Shown piece after piece: positions 1 to 8,403 of a DNA stretch of 64,000 nt (its first letter is position 1; the number at the start of each line of letters is the position of its first letter). A model generated the notes under the pieces. The model was not told the origin of the DNA. It saw only the letters and a program-made list of their open reading frames with translations, and made no database searches. A program made the position numbers and the translations under genes. The stretch is from Arenicellales bacterium. GTDB taxonomy: Bacteria > Pseudomonadota > Gammaproteobacteria > Arenicellales > JAHEKD01. Location: assembly GCA_028284225.1 (NCBI GenBank), contig JANQSD010000001.1:400609-464608 (forward strand). Direction: 5' to 3'.

Positions 1-563
1 CTGTTAAGTCTAATCTACTTTAGCAGATCCGCGGACGTGAGTCCGTGGAGGTTTAGCTAATGAAGTGTACGCACATTTAAAGTGGTTTAGAAACTAATTT
101 CTTCAAAAGGCTCAGAATATTCACCTGATGCAATAAATGAAATCGAAGCAAGGGCCAGCCAGTCTGTAGGATTATTTGAATAATAAACTTATTTTGAGAA
201 TCAAGAAAATACTTAGTAATATCTGGATCCTGATTTCAGGATTATTGAGACCAAAGAGTGGAAGTTAAAAGATTATGTTGGTACTGGCGTGCTTGGTTTG
301 TCAAATATAGGTGTTGAGATTACATTATGGGCCATAAATAATGTTTTAAAACAGTAAATACATTTGCTTTTTATCTTTGTTTCAGCTGGAGTCACATCGG
401 AAACCATTCTAGAACTTTAATATGATAAGACTAAACGTGTGCCAAATTTGTGCCAAAGTTACTGTTACTGATCGTTATTTACTGGTATTTACGGGCATAT
501 TTAAGTTTAGCAAGCGCCACAAGTGATTGATTTTTAAAGAAAGTAAGAATTGATAATTGTGCC
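1..563. other. gene-poor, degraded stretch left of the tRNA-Asn tail
   Basis: No intact gene is visible. An open frame at 220-357 has no usable start codon and ends in a hydrophobic tail (VGTGVLGLSNIGVEITLW) before TAA, so it reads as the 3' remnant of a lost gene. Positions 439-458 carry the direct repeat GTGCCAAATTTGTGCCAAAG, a pattern I associate with the flanks of tyrosine-integrase genes. Positions 29-48 can form an 8-bp hairpin with a GTGA loop. This fits the edge of an old integration site. Confidence 0.4.
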
Positions 564-607
564 TGTTAACCACTGGGTCGGCGGTTCGAGCCCGTCCCGG
601 GGAGCCA
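564..607 (+). repeat. 3' half of tRNA-Asn(GTT), probable attachment-site scar (copy 1)
   Basis: The sequence starts in an anticodon loop (TGTTAA, anticodon GTT), continues through a variable region and a T-arm with GGTTCGAGCC, and ends CCGGGGA-G-CCA. Discriminator G with encoded CCA fits tRNA-Asn. The acceptor 5' strand, D-arm and 5' anticodon stem are missing, so it is not a functional tRNA. A near-identical copy lies at 4449-4492, differing at two positions within the tRNA part. Such tails are what tyrosine integrases leave when elements insert into the 3' end of a tRNA gene. Confidence 0.8.
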
Positions 608-882
608 ATAAAAACAAAGACTTATTAAGCATGCCTCATTAAGATTATCAACTATCCTCTTAGGCTTTTTACCCCAAATAAACCCCAGTCGAGTTAGACA
701 AAGATATAAGCTTTTGAATTATATTGGAATTTGCTTATCAGCCCAGTGGTTAGTCCACAGGTGGTCGAAGAATATCCTAAACTGACATGGTGCCAGATTC
801 TAATTTCAAAACGTTAAATATAATTTAGAAATTGTCCTGTAACTGATATATTCTCGCTAGCAATCAAAGACAAGGAATAAAA

Positions 883-3800
883 ATGGACATAACTAGGCGT
901 AAATTACTCAAAGCTAAAGCTGCTTTAGCTACGGCAGCTGCTACTGGAATATCTATTAATGAAAGTGATCAAGCCTTTGCACAAACAAATGAAGAGCCTT
1001 TAAAACCTATTTCTTTAAACGGTATTCATGGTTATGCTCAAAAAAGCATCACCGCTGGTGAACCATTGGAGTTACGTGTTAGTAGTAATGTCCCATATGG
1101 GTTGTCGGTATATCGGCTACAGCATCTTGATGCACCAGGCCCAAAGGATGAGCAAATTTATCCATTACTACAGCCAGGACCACCCGTACAAGTTAGTCCA
1201 ACAGTTGAAGAGCAAGTCATTGCACCTATACAGCAAGACATACGGCCTGGTTCCTATATTCATGTTGAGAATAACCTGCCTAATGTTTCCATGGACGCAA
1301 TCACTTTGGAGTGTTGGGTACGTCCATGGGATACTTCAAGGTGGCAGGGATTGATTTCACAATATACATGGCAGGGTTATTGCGGCGTGGGTCTTTTTCT
1401 AAGACCAGGGGGTAATTTAGTTTTTTATGTTGGTGGCGGGGGACAATACTCACCGAATTATTCACTTACAGCCGCGACTAGTTTGAATGAAAAACAATGG
1501 TACCATATTGTTGGTACATGGAATAAAAGTACTGGCTTACAACAGTTGTTTTTAAATGGTGCTGAGGTTGCAAACAAGCCAAATACTGTTGATCTATTTC
1601 CAGGGAACGCGCCTTTACGAATAGCGGCATATGGTGTAACAGATAATGGTGTTAACTACACTGCCGACACTTTCCATGGTGATATGGCAATGCCCGTTAT
1701 TTATAGTCGCACACTTAGTCAAAACGAAATACAGGCACGTGCTAATCAGACAGCTCCTACAATACCATCAACGGGTGTATTGGCTGTATGGCCTTTTAAT
1801 GAAGAACAAGGCGAAACAGTCACAGATGCCAGCGGACAACTAAGATCTGGAAAAATTGTTAATCGAGCCACTTGGATGATAGGTGGCCCTGGTTTTGATG
1901 CTGCAAATGATGCACCGAGATACGGTGATTATGATTTAAAAACGGCATTTGATAATCAATACGGCCATGGAATTCGGTTTGCTATTGATGATTTGTATGA
2001 TTGTGGCTGGCAAGTGAATCATAGTGTTCCAATTCCAATAAATGCTAAAAATGGAATCTATGCAGCACGGTTGTCATCGTTGTCAGGTGGGTCAATTTAC
2101 CACATTACTTTTGTCATTAAACGTCCACAGAATCAACCCAAAGCGCCAGTTCTCATTTTGGCATCAACTAATACCTGGCTTGCTTACAATAGAGGTCCGT
2201 TTACCAACGCAAGCTCTGACCCTCGACTACCAAGATTTTCAATGTATGACGATCATCATGGTGGCTTTGCGGCTTATCAGGTTGGTCTAAATATGCCTTG
2301 GCCTCATTCTTCCCCTTACGCTGTGTATTATCCTGGCGGCAATTATTCGCACCTGACCCGAGCTGAACATTATATGCATCAATGGCTTGAAGGTCGTGGC
2401 TATGAGTTTGATGTGGCAACTGATTTTGATATGGACTCTGATCCAAATCTATTAAATGATTATGAAGTAGTGATGATTTTGGGCCATAGTGAATATTGGA
2501 GTGTAGTGGCCCGTCAAAGATTGGATGCCTATCTCAGTACAGGTGGCAATGCACTTGTCATGAGCGGTAATACTATGATGTGGCGAGTGAGTTTAGATAT
2601 CACGCAAGGTATTTTGGAGTGCAGGAAATATGGTTTTGGATCTTCGGTTGATTTATCACCAGGTGCTCAACACCATGGTGAGGTTTGGCATAGTACGGAT
2701 CATAAAAGAGGAAGTATGCTTCGTGATTCCGAGCTTCCTTGTTGGTCGGTTTTAGGACTAGAGTCTGCTGGGCATAGTAAATATTTCGTTGGAGATTTAA
2801 GTAGATCTTTTACTCCTTATACAGTGACCAATCCGAACCATCAATTATTTACTACACCAAATGATAGTGGTTTAGGGCTCTCTGATGTGTTTGGTCAGGC
2901 TGAAGGAGGCGGGCTTCCCCGTGCTGTGGGTCATGAATTTGATGCGCGTGTTAGTGAGTTACAAAATCACGGATCGATAAACGATCCCATTAGTTCACAG
3001 TTTGTGCTTGCAGAGTCAAAAATTTCTGATGGCTTTAGAGCCTTTCCCTATTTCGATCCAGATAATCCACCCCCTAATTCTTCAGCAGAGGATGTCGCAA
3101 GTCAAATCATATATTGGCCCAGACCTCAAGGGGGCAAGGTTTTTTATGCAGGATCTATCGCTTGCGGTTGGACTCTTCCAAGTGATTCAAAATTCAGTGT
3201 AATTATTGACAACGTGTTAGAAAATTTTGGAGTCAAACCTCAAACAACAAATGGTCAAAAACTACTTGTATCCGCTGAATTGAATGATAATGAGATTCAT
3301 ACTATGTCGCTAGATTTGGTGACAAATCGCGTTAAAGCTAAGAAAAAATCAAGTCCGACTTGGTTGCCTGGCTTGCTTGTTTCTGATGATCTTGGTGGCG
3401 AAAGTGATTTTCCACCTTCTTTAGTCTCTCACTCAGGTGCTATGTATGCATATATCGTAAGACCCGATGGGACATTGGGTACTAAATGGTCCTTTGGTTC
3501 TCATTGGATACCTGGTGGTGATGCTTGGTATAACCTGGGTGGGAATTTATCGGGCGCACCATTTGCATTAAGTGCTGGCAACATATTGGATATATTTGCT
3601 CCGGGCATACAAGGAGATATCCAGATAAAATGGTGGAATGGATCAAATTGGAGTGGTTGGGTAAGCCTGGGAGGGCAGGCTCATAATTTAGGCGGTCCTG
3701 TGGCAGCGCTCAAATGGGGGGGTAATTTAATCAGTATTGCCACAACTGGTTCTGATGGGAATATATATTATAAATGGTCCAATGGTTCCCAGTGGGTACC

Positions 3801-4263
3801 TAGCTTGAATGGTAATTGGATAAATTTGGGTGGCGGTATTTTAAAAGGGAGTGTTGCCATGGTTTCAGTATCTGGATCAGAGCTTCATATATTCGCACAT
3901 GGAACAGACAACTACTATTATCACAAATGGTGGAATGCCTCAGGTTGGAAGCCTTGGACCTCATTGGGTACGCAGGATTTTCAGGATTCTCCTTTTGCAA
4001 CGGTTAACAATACTGGACAGATCAACGTATTTGGAATTGGTCAAGACGGCCATGTTTATAATAAGTGGACCCTTAATGGGCAATGGATTTCAAATTGGGT
4101 AGATATGGGTGACCAATTCGAAGGCAAGGTCACTGCAATATCTCGATCAGGAAACCGTTTTGATATGTTTGCCATAGGTACCGACAAAATTGTAAAAACC
4201 AAGTATTTTGACGGCAGTGAATGGATACCTTCCTTAACCGAATGGACTAATTTGTCAACTTGA
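883..4263 (+). CDS. Tat-exported LamG / N,N-dimethylformamidase-like / PLL-type lectin fusion protein
   Basis: This 1126-residue protein begins with a twin-arginine signal (TRRKLLK) ending near AFAQ, so it is probably exported folded. Residues about 135-320 look like a LamG/concanavalin-type jelly roll. Residues about 420-785 match the large-subunit domain of N,N-dimethylformamidase, including YNRG at 435-438 and GHSEYW at 534-539. In that family a mononuclear iron is held by tyrosines and a glutamate, so Y435 and E537 are candidates. Residues about 790-1126 contain repeated W-N-G-S-x-W and W-x-x-L-G-G blades typical of PLL-like beta-propeller lectins. AGGAA lies about 6 bases before ATG. The gene stands alone between two tRNA-Asn tails, consistent with cargo of an integrated element. 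The substrate is unknown; an amidase acting on a surface polymer is inference. Confidence 0.75.
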   Translation: MDITRRKLLKAKAALATAAATGISINESDQAFAQTNEEPLKPISLNGIHGYAQKSITAGEPLELRVSSNVPYGLSVYRLQHLDAPGPKDEQIYPLLQPGPPVQVSPTVEEQVIAPIQQDIRPGSYIHVENNLPNVSMDAITLECWVRPWDTSRWQGLISQYTWQGYCGVGLFLRPGGNLVFYVGGGGQYSPNYSLTAATSLNEKQWYHIVGTWNKSTGLQQLFLNGAEVANKPNTVDLFPGNAPLRIAAYGVTDNGVNYTADTFHGDMAMPVIYSRTLSQNEIQARANQTAPTIPSTGVLAVWPFNEEQGETVTDASGQLRSGKIVNRATWMIGGPGFDAANDAPRYGDYDLKTAFDNQYGHGIRFAIDDLYDCGWQVNHSVPIPINAKNGIYAARLSSLSGGSIYHITFVIKRPQNQPKAPVLILASTNTWLAYNRGPFTNASSDPRLPRFSMYDDHHGGFAAYQVGLNMPWPHSSPYAVYYPGGNYSHLTRAEHYMHQWLEGRGYEFDVATDFDMDSDPNLLNDYEVVMILGHSEYWSVVARQRLDAYLSTGGNALVMSGNTMMWRVSLDITQGILECRKYGFGSSVDLSPGAQHHGEVWHSTDHKRGSMLRDSELPCWSVLGLESAGHSKYFVGDLSRSFTPYTVTNPNHQLFTTPNDSGLGLSDVFGQAEGGGLPRAVGHEFDARVSELQNHGSINDPISSQFVLAESKISDGFRAFPYFDPDNPPPNSSAEDVASQIIYWPRPQGGKVFYAGSIACGWTLPSDSKFSVIIDNVLENFGVKPQTTNGQKLLVSAELNDNEIHTMSLDLVTNRVKAKKKSSPTWLPGLLVSDDLGGESDFPPSLVSHSGAMYAYIVRPDGTLGTKWSFGSHWIPGGDAWYNLGGNLSGAPFALSAGNILDIFAPGIQGDIQIKWWNGSNWSGWVSLGGQAHNLGGPVAALKWGGNLISIATTGSDGNIYYKWSNGSQWVPSLNGNWINLGGGILKGSVAMVSVSGSELHIFAHGTDNYYYHKWWNASGWKPWTSLGTQDFQDSPFATVNNTGQINVFGIGQDGHVYNKWTLNGQWISNWVDMGDQFEGKVTAISRSGNRFDMFAIGTDKIVKTKYFDGSEWIPSLTEWTNLST

Positions 4264-4358
4264 TTTAGGTGCGAATTGGATGCGTGTCTTCGTGGAAAAT
4301 CTTGATAAAATCTGGTTTTAAAGTATTTACTAACTGGGGTATATTTGGGGTATATCTT

Positions 4359-4400
4359 ATGGCCTTAATAGAGATAAATGCAGTAAACGCCCCAAATTAA
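4359..4400 (+). pseudogene. integrase N-terminal relic (13 codons)
   Basis: ATG at 4359 opens MALIEINAVNAPN and then stops. It resembles the start of P4-type tyrosine integrases (MALTD...R.AKP). The sequence just before it contains two GGGGTATAT units (from 4337), a pattern common just upstream of such integrases. A related GGGGTTTATTTGGGG block lies on the minus strand at 669-690. The tRNA-Asn tail follows 48 bp downstream. The match is short, so the call rests on context. Confidence 0.35.
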
Positions 4401-4448
4401 TTATTGTAAGCAACTGATTTTAAATGAATTAAAATTCAAAATTCCGGT

Positions 4449-4492
4449 TGTTAACCACTGGGTCGGCGGTTCAAGCCCGTTCCGGGGAGCCA
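4449..4492 (+). repeat. 3' half of tRNA-Asn(GTT), probable attachment-site scar (copy 2)
   Basis: This is a direct repeat of 564-607, beginning at the GTT anticodon loop and ending in GGGGAGCCA, followed in both copies by AATAAA. Two substitutions (TTCAAGC in the T-loop region and CGTTCC) separate it from copy 1. Spacing between the copies is about 3.9 kb and they enclose the 883-4263 gene. The divergence suggests an old event or two independent insertions at the same tRNA. Confidence 0.8.
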
Positions 4493-4955
4493 ATAAAGTA
4501 GCTTGGATAAAATATCATTTTTGAAGATCGTCGTATGGCCAATGCAGAGAGGTGGTTCGAACTTATGATCTTACGATGATTATTATGAAGAACACAAACT
4601 TTGATATATGTAATATAAGAGCCAAAATTTCCAACAATATAAAATATATAAATCGAGGAAAATTTCAAACTACTAGGATGTAATTAATTGCATACCACTA
4701 AATATTAACGGCAAAATGAATGTGGCAATAAAACCAAAAAATAAAATAATCACATAGCTTATAAAGTCTAGTACAAAATTCCGGGGAAGACATCATTGTC
4801 TTGTCGAAAATCAATCGAGATAGAAACATGGATTGTTAATGTATAAATTTTCGAGTAAAGATTATTATTCATAAAGATCTGACTAATAGATTACAATCAA
4901 TGTTATTGTTTGATTTTGTGTTTTCAAAGACACTAGTGGAGGAAATCGAGAATTA
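4493..4955. other. 463-bp gene-free stretch before the RT cassette
   Basis: No convincing ORF. The segments 4527-4535 and 4572-4580 can pair over 9 bp (one G-U), so a small structured RNA is possible but unproven. AT-rich sequence around 4840-4900 could hold the cassette promoter. GGAGG at 4938-4942 is the only recognisable translation signal. Confidence 0.4.
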
Positions 4956-6023
4956 ATGTTTAAGCGGCAATGGATTAAAAATTTAATATTTATATTTATT
5001 CCCATCATGATTTTGATCGGCGACTTTATTCGTAGTCCTGATTTTTTTAAGTCAAAGTTGAATGACATAGTGCCGAGTGTACAGGAGGGATTTAGTAACT
5101 ATCCTGTGCACTTAGGTCGATGGCAGGGGCACGAAATGTACGTTTCTGCAGATGAAATTTCAGATCATGACTTTCTTACAGGGCTTAAGGGGATGACGAA
5201 CGGGCTTGTAGTTAGTCATTTTTTAACAAATGATGGAAGAGACTCTCGCCTTGGTCTTTTGACTAGAAAGGTTAGGCAACGCCTTCATCAAGATAATCCA
5301 GAATTCGAGCAGCGTTTTATCCAATTATTGGAAGCTAGCACTGGTCATAAGCCCGGTCATGCATTTAGCCTTAACCTTAAAGACAGTGATAGTGCCTTTC
5401 CAATTTCGGCTTTGTATATTGTAATTCTTTCTGAAAATAATGCAGATAGAGCTAGGGCAATAGCACTGGAAAATGGGTTAAAGGAAACATATAAACTGGC
5501 ATCTATGGATAAAATAGATAACCTGATAATTCCAGCAATTGGAATAGACGAACAAGCTTCAAATTTACCGTTTGCCCAATTTTTTGATGCGGTATTCGAT
5601 ACTTTGCCGCCAGCCCATTATCCAACTAACATTTTTCTAAGTTGGTATCCTGGTTGGTTGCCTGGCACAATTGTTGCAGCAACGCGTGCATTAAAAGCTA
5701 AGCAAAATATGATATTTTCGAATCAATGGGATCTAGCGCAACGACTTCAGAATCCAGCATTTCGAATTGCGTGTATTGCATTGGCTTTGTGCTTGTTATC
5801 TTCGTCATTAACAATCAAATTGGATTTAATCAAATTTTTGATTATTTCATCATCATTTCTTGGTTTTTTTTACGGACTTTGGAGTTTGATTGGATTTTTC
5901 AGTTCTAGTTTAAATCCGATTGTGACATTTTGGATTAGAGTGGTTTTGGTCTTAATTACTTCAATCTGTTATAGATGGATAGTGAAATGGAATATCAAGT
6001 CACTTTTTGAACAGGTGAAATAA
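4956..6023 (+). CDS. membrane protein of unknown family, first gene of the RT cassette
   Basis: This 355-residue protein has an N-terminal membrane segment (about 9-25), a soluble region of about 230 residues, and three closely spaced C-terminal membrane segments (about 268-350) ending in a basic tail. The soluble part has alternating strands and helices (for example NLIIPAIGID). That is faintly reminiscent of a macro-type alpha/beta domain, but I do not claim the assignment. The gene ends TAATG, overlapping the start of the RT by one base, so the two are translationally coupled. A membrane partner of an RT suggests a sensor, anchor or effector, but no function can be read from the sequence. 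Confidence 0.7.
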   Translation: MFKRQWIKNLIFIFIPIMILIGDFIRSPDFFKSKLNDIVPSVQEGFSNYPVHLGRWQGHEMYVSADEISDHDFLTGLKGMTNGLVVSHFLTNDGRDSRLGLLTRKVRQRLHQDNPEFEQRFIQLLEASTGHKPGHAFSLNLKDSDSAFPISALYIVILSENNADRARAIALENGLKETYKLASMDKIDNLIIPAIGIDEQASNLPFAQFFDAVFDTLPPAHYPTNIFLSWYPGWLPGTIVAATRALKAKQNMIFSNQWDLAQRLQNPAFRIACIALALCLLSSSLTIKLDLIKFLIISSSFLGFFYGLWSLIGFFSSSLNPIVTFWIRVVLVLITSICYRWIVKWNIKSLFEQVK

Positions 6024-7381
6024 TGATGAGTTTAGAGCAGCTTCCAATTCGACGAGCGATTCTACACTTCATTAATTCAGTATCTTTCAGTAATCCACTT
6101 CCTCATTGGCATGATTATCGCGATATAAAATATGATTTACTCGTGTCCATTCTTCTCGAACGTATGAATTTGTATTTCAAGGGCGAAACAACGCCTAATA
6201 ACGTCTATAACATTGATATACCGGATGTAAGTGAAAAAGTACGAAAGTGGGTCGTGCCGTCCGTTCATGATCAAATGATTCTAGAAACTTTGGTTATGGA
6301 AATGGCTCAAGATATTTCTCCAGCTGAGCAAAGTCCTTCATATAGTTTCCGTTATTCGTCGGATCAAAATCAACTGGGTTACTATGAGGATAATTTCTCT
6401 GCTTGGGAAAGGTTTCAAATCGATAGTTTTACCAAAGCTGAACAAGCTGGAGGGTATCTTGTTGTCATTGATCTAAAGGAGGCTTTTTCCAATTTTGATC
6501 GCGATCGTCTTTTCGATTTTATACTTCGCCGTTCGAGAAACAAAGCTGCTGGCAACTTATTTAAGCTTCTAATACAAGCCTTTGAGCAAGATGGGACGGG
6601 GCTTCCAAATATTAACGATTCCACATTTTTTGTTGGTAATGCTTATTTGAGCAATGCAGATAAGCTCGTTGCTAAAATTACCGATAATTTCATCCGTTAT
6701 ATGGATAACTATCATTTGTTCGCCGCTTCTGAGGCTAAAGCTATGGAACTTATAAAGGATGTTGCTGATATTTTCACAGCAACAGAATTTCAAATTAACG
6801 ATTCTAAAACTCAAATTATTAAGCTTGAGAACTATTTTTGGGGAGTCAGCGATATACCAGGTGGGGAACATACTCAATTACATTATCTTTCAGCTCCAAT
6901 TGGAGGAAAAATGGATGCTGTGACTCTGTATAGTTATGTTCACTTGGCTATCTCTTCTCCGGATAGTTATATGACAAAGAGTTTTGGTCGACTAGTATTG
7001 GGAAGTTTGAGGAAAGCACGGATGACGGCCGATGAAAATTATCAAGATTATCTCAACTATTTATTAGTCGAAAAGCCATTAGATAACCAGCGAAATTCCC
7101 TGTTACCTAGTGCTTTGATATTACTAGAGGAATATTGGTATCAAGGAAGAGCTCAGGAATGGAGAGTGCTTTGGCTATTATATATCTTGTTTGATTTCCG
7201 TACTAAAGCTGAAGTAAAACAAAAATTAACAGATCTTGCTACTATAGACGAAGGAGATAAGTTAATTAGCGCAAAACTCTGGATTAAACGCCTCTATTCA
7301 CCTATGATTTTTAGAAAAGCAAGTGACTTAATTCATCAACAAAATTATCTTGAGGAGGGTAGAATTTTATATGGTGAGTAA
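6023..7381 (+). CDS. divergent reverse transcriptase (Abi/unknown-group type), YMDN active site
   Basis: The protein is 452 residues. Motif A is VVIDLKEAFSNFD with D150 and F155. Motif B is GLPNINDS at 193-200, where the usual form is GLPQG. Motif C is RYMDNYHLF with Y226-M-D228-N229, so the second aspartate of YxDD is asparagine. Motif D resembles FQINDSKTQII. About 170 C-terminal residues are helical and match no maturase, X or endonuclease domain, so it is not a group II intron enzyme. This layout is typical of Abi-like and unknown-group RTs, several of which are anti-phage (DRT) systems. It overlaps the upstream gene by 1 bp and the downstream gene by 11 bp. The defence role is inference. 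The Asn may mean altered or no polymerase activity. Confidence 0.8.
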   Translation: MMSLEQLPIRRAILHFINSVSFSNPLPHWHDYRDIKYDLLVSILLERMNLYFKGETTPNNVYNIDIPDVSEKVRKWVVPSVHDQMILETLVMEMAQDISPAEQSPSYSFRYSSDQNQLGYYEDNFSAWERFQIDSFTKAEQAGGYLVVIDLKEAFSNFDRDRLFDFILRRSRNKAAGNLFKLLIQAFEQDGTGLPNINDSTFFVGNAYLSNADKLVAKITDNFIRYMDNYHLFAASEAKAMELIKDVADIFTATEFQINDSKTQIIKLENYFWGVSDIPGGEHTQLHYLSAPIGGKMDAVTLYSYVHLAISSPDSYMTKSFGRLVLGSLRKARMTADENYQDYLNYLLVEKPLDNQRNSLLPSALILLEEYWYQGRAQEWRVLWLLYILFDFRTKAEVKQKLTDLATIDEGDKLISAKLWIKRLYSPMIFRKASDLIHQQNYLEEGRILYGE

Positions 7382-7760
7382 TAATATAACTCGTCGTGAA
7401 TCTTTGTTTTTTTTAAGTGGTGCTATTGCAACATTGCAAGTCCCTGCAATTTGGAAATTTAACGCCAACAGTTTTCCACCAAAAAGACTTGAGTTTTGGC
7501 TCGCAGGTGCAAGGTTTCATGCCCCGATTGGATATTCCCCTGCAGTTGGTAGCCCACTTCAAATCCAACTCTCAAGCTTTGCGGGAAAACCTTGTTTTGA
7601 AATTCACGATCATAAGATTGGTCGAGTTGGTTATGTGCCAGCAAACTTGGTCAACCAACTATTGTCCGGAATGCAATTAAGGGCAAAAGTAAAGCAGGCG
7701 TTATCCATGCAGCCTATTCACAGGCGCTTTCAAGTTCAAATAGATTATTTACAAGGATGA
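7371..7760 (+). CDS. exported HIRAN-domain protein
   Basis: Starting at ATG 7371 (GAGGAGGG at 7352-7359) the product is 129 residues. A TTG start at 7350 is possible but would precede a poorer signal. The N-terminus has TRRESLFFLSGAIA, a Tat-like signal. Residues about 40-125 have the HIRAN pattern: LAGARFHAP, then hydrophobic strands, then IGRVGYVPANL. HIRAN domains bind DNA or 3' ends in the eukaryotic Rad5/HLTF helicases and also occur alone in bacteria. The gene overlaps the RT by 11 bp and the nuclease by 4 bp. Export of a nucleic-acid-binding domain beside an exported nuclease is unusual. Confidence 0.7.
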   Translation: MVSNNITRRESLFFLSGAIATLQVPAIWKFNANSFPPKRLEFWLAGARFHAPIGYSPAVGSPLQIQLSSFAGKPCFEIHDHKIGRVGYVPANLVNQLLSGMQLRAKVKQALSMQPIHRRFQVQIDYLQG

Positions 7761-8263
7761 AATTTATAACCGCGGTTTTAGGCAGCGCGTTGCTTTTTAC
7801 TGCAATAAGTAGTTACGCCACGGAAATTGGAGTGAGAGCAAGTGTTCTTAAAGTTATAGATGGAGATACTTTTATTGTACGCATTAATGATCGTAATGAG
7901 CGCGTTCGATTAGCAAGTGTAGATGCACCTGAAATTCGGCGAAATAATAGGTCCAGTCAACCTCACGCTGAAGTATCCCGTCAATATCTCAAAAACATTC
8001 TGTTAGGACAAGATGTTACTTTGATGGAAGATCCAATACAGGGTCCCAGAGATGACTTTAACCGTTTATTGGCCTATGTTTACCTTGTTGACAATGGTGT
8101 ATTTATTAATGCCGATATGATTAGACAGGGACATGCGAAGGTTTACCGCAATGCAAATCTGACAAAAAGACCGTATCTGGAGTCACTTGAATTACAAGCA
8201 TGTCAGTCTGGACTAGGGATGTGGAAATTCCAACAATGTTTTGTAACGGGCAGTGACAAATAA
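7757..8263 (+). CDS. secreted thermonuclease (staphylococcal nuclease fold)
   Basis: The 168-residue protein has a Sec signal peptide ending near SSYA and one SNase OB-fold domain. The residues matching the Staphylococcus aureus catalytic set are present: D35 in VIDGD, R51 and D56/E59 in VRLASVDAPE, and R103 in FNRLLAYVY. An active Ca-dependent nuclease cutting DNA or RNA outside the cytoplasm is therefore likely. Its ATG overlaps the stop of the HIRAN gene (ATGA), making it the last gene of the four-gene cassette. There is no obvious terminator in the 140 bp downstream. Confidence 0.85.
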   Translation: MKFITAVLGSALLFTAISSYATEIGVRASVLKVIDGDTFIVRINDRNERVRLASVDAPEIRRNNRSSQPHAEVSRQYLKNILLGQDVTLMEDPIQGPRDDFNRLLAYVYLVDNGVFINADMIRQGHAKVYRNANLTKRPYLESLELQACQSGLGMWKFQQCFVTGSDK

Positions 8264-8403
8264 TAATCATTCATAAATTATTTCAGTCAGCACGACAGGT
8301 ATTAGCATTTATCCACTTGATCTATATAATATTGTTGATCAACTACTTTGGTGAGGCCTGACTACTATTAGTTCTTCGTCAATGAACTGGAATTGGAGAC
8401 AAG

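Noticed and set aside
29-48. Hairpin at the window start as a terminator, ribozyme or attC site
   Set aside because: There is an 8-bp stem but no T-tract, no catalytic core and no attC-type extra-helical bases.
564-607. Complete tRNA-Asn gene
   Set aside because: Only the part from the anticodon loop to CCA is present; no D-arm or 5' acceptor strand precedes it. The same applies at 4449-4492.
6023-7381. Group II intron or retron reverse transcriptase
   Set aside because: No maturase, X or endonuclease domain follows, no domain V-like hairpin is visible, and no msr/msd-like inverted repeats are recognisable next to the gene.
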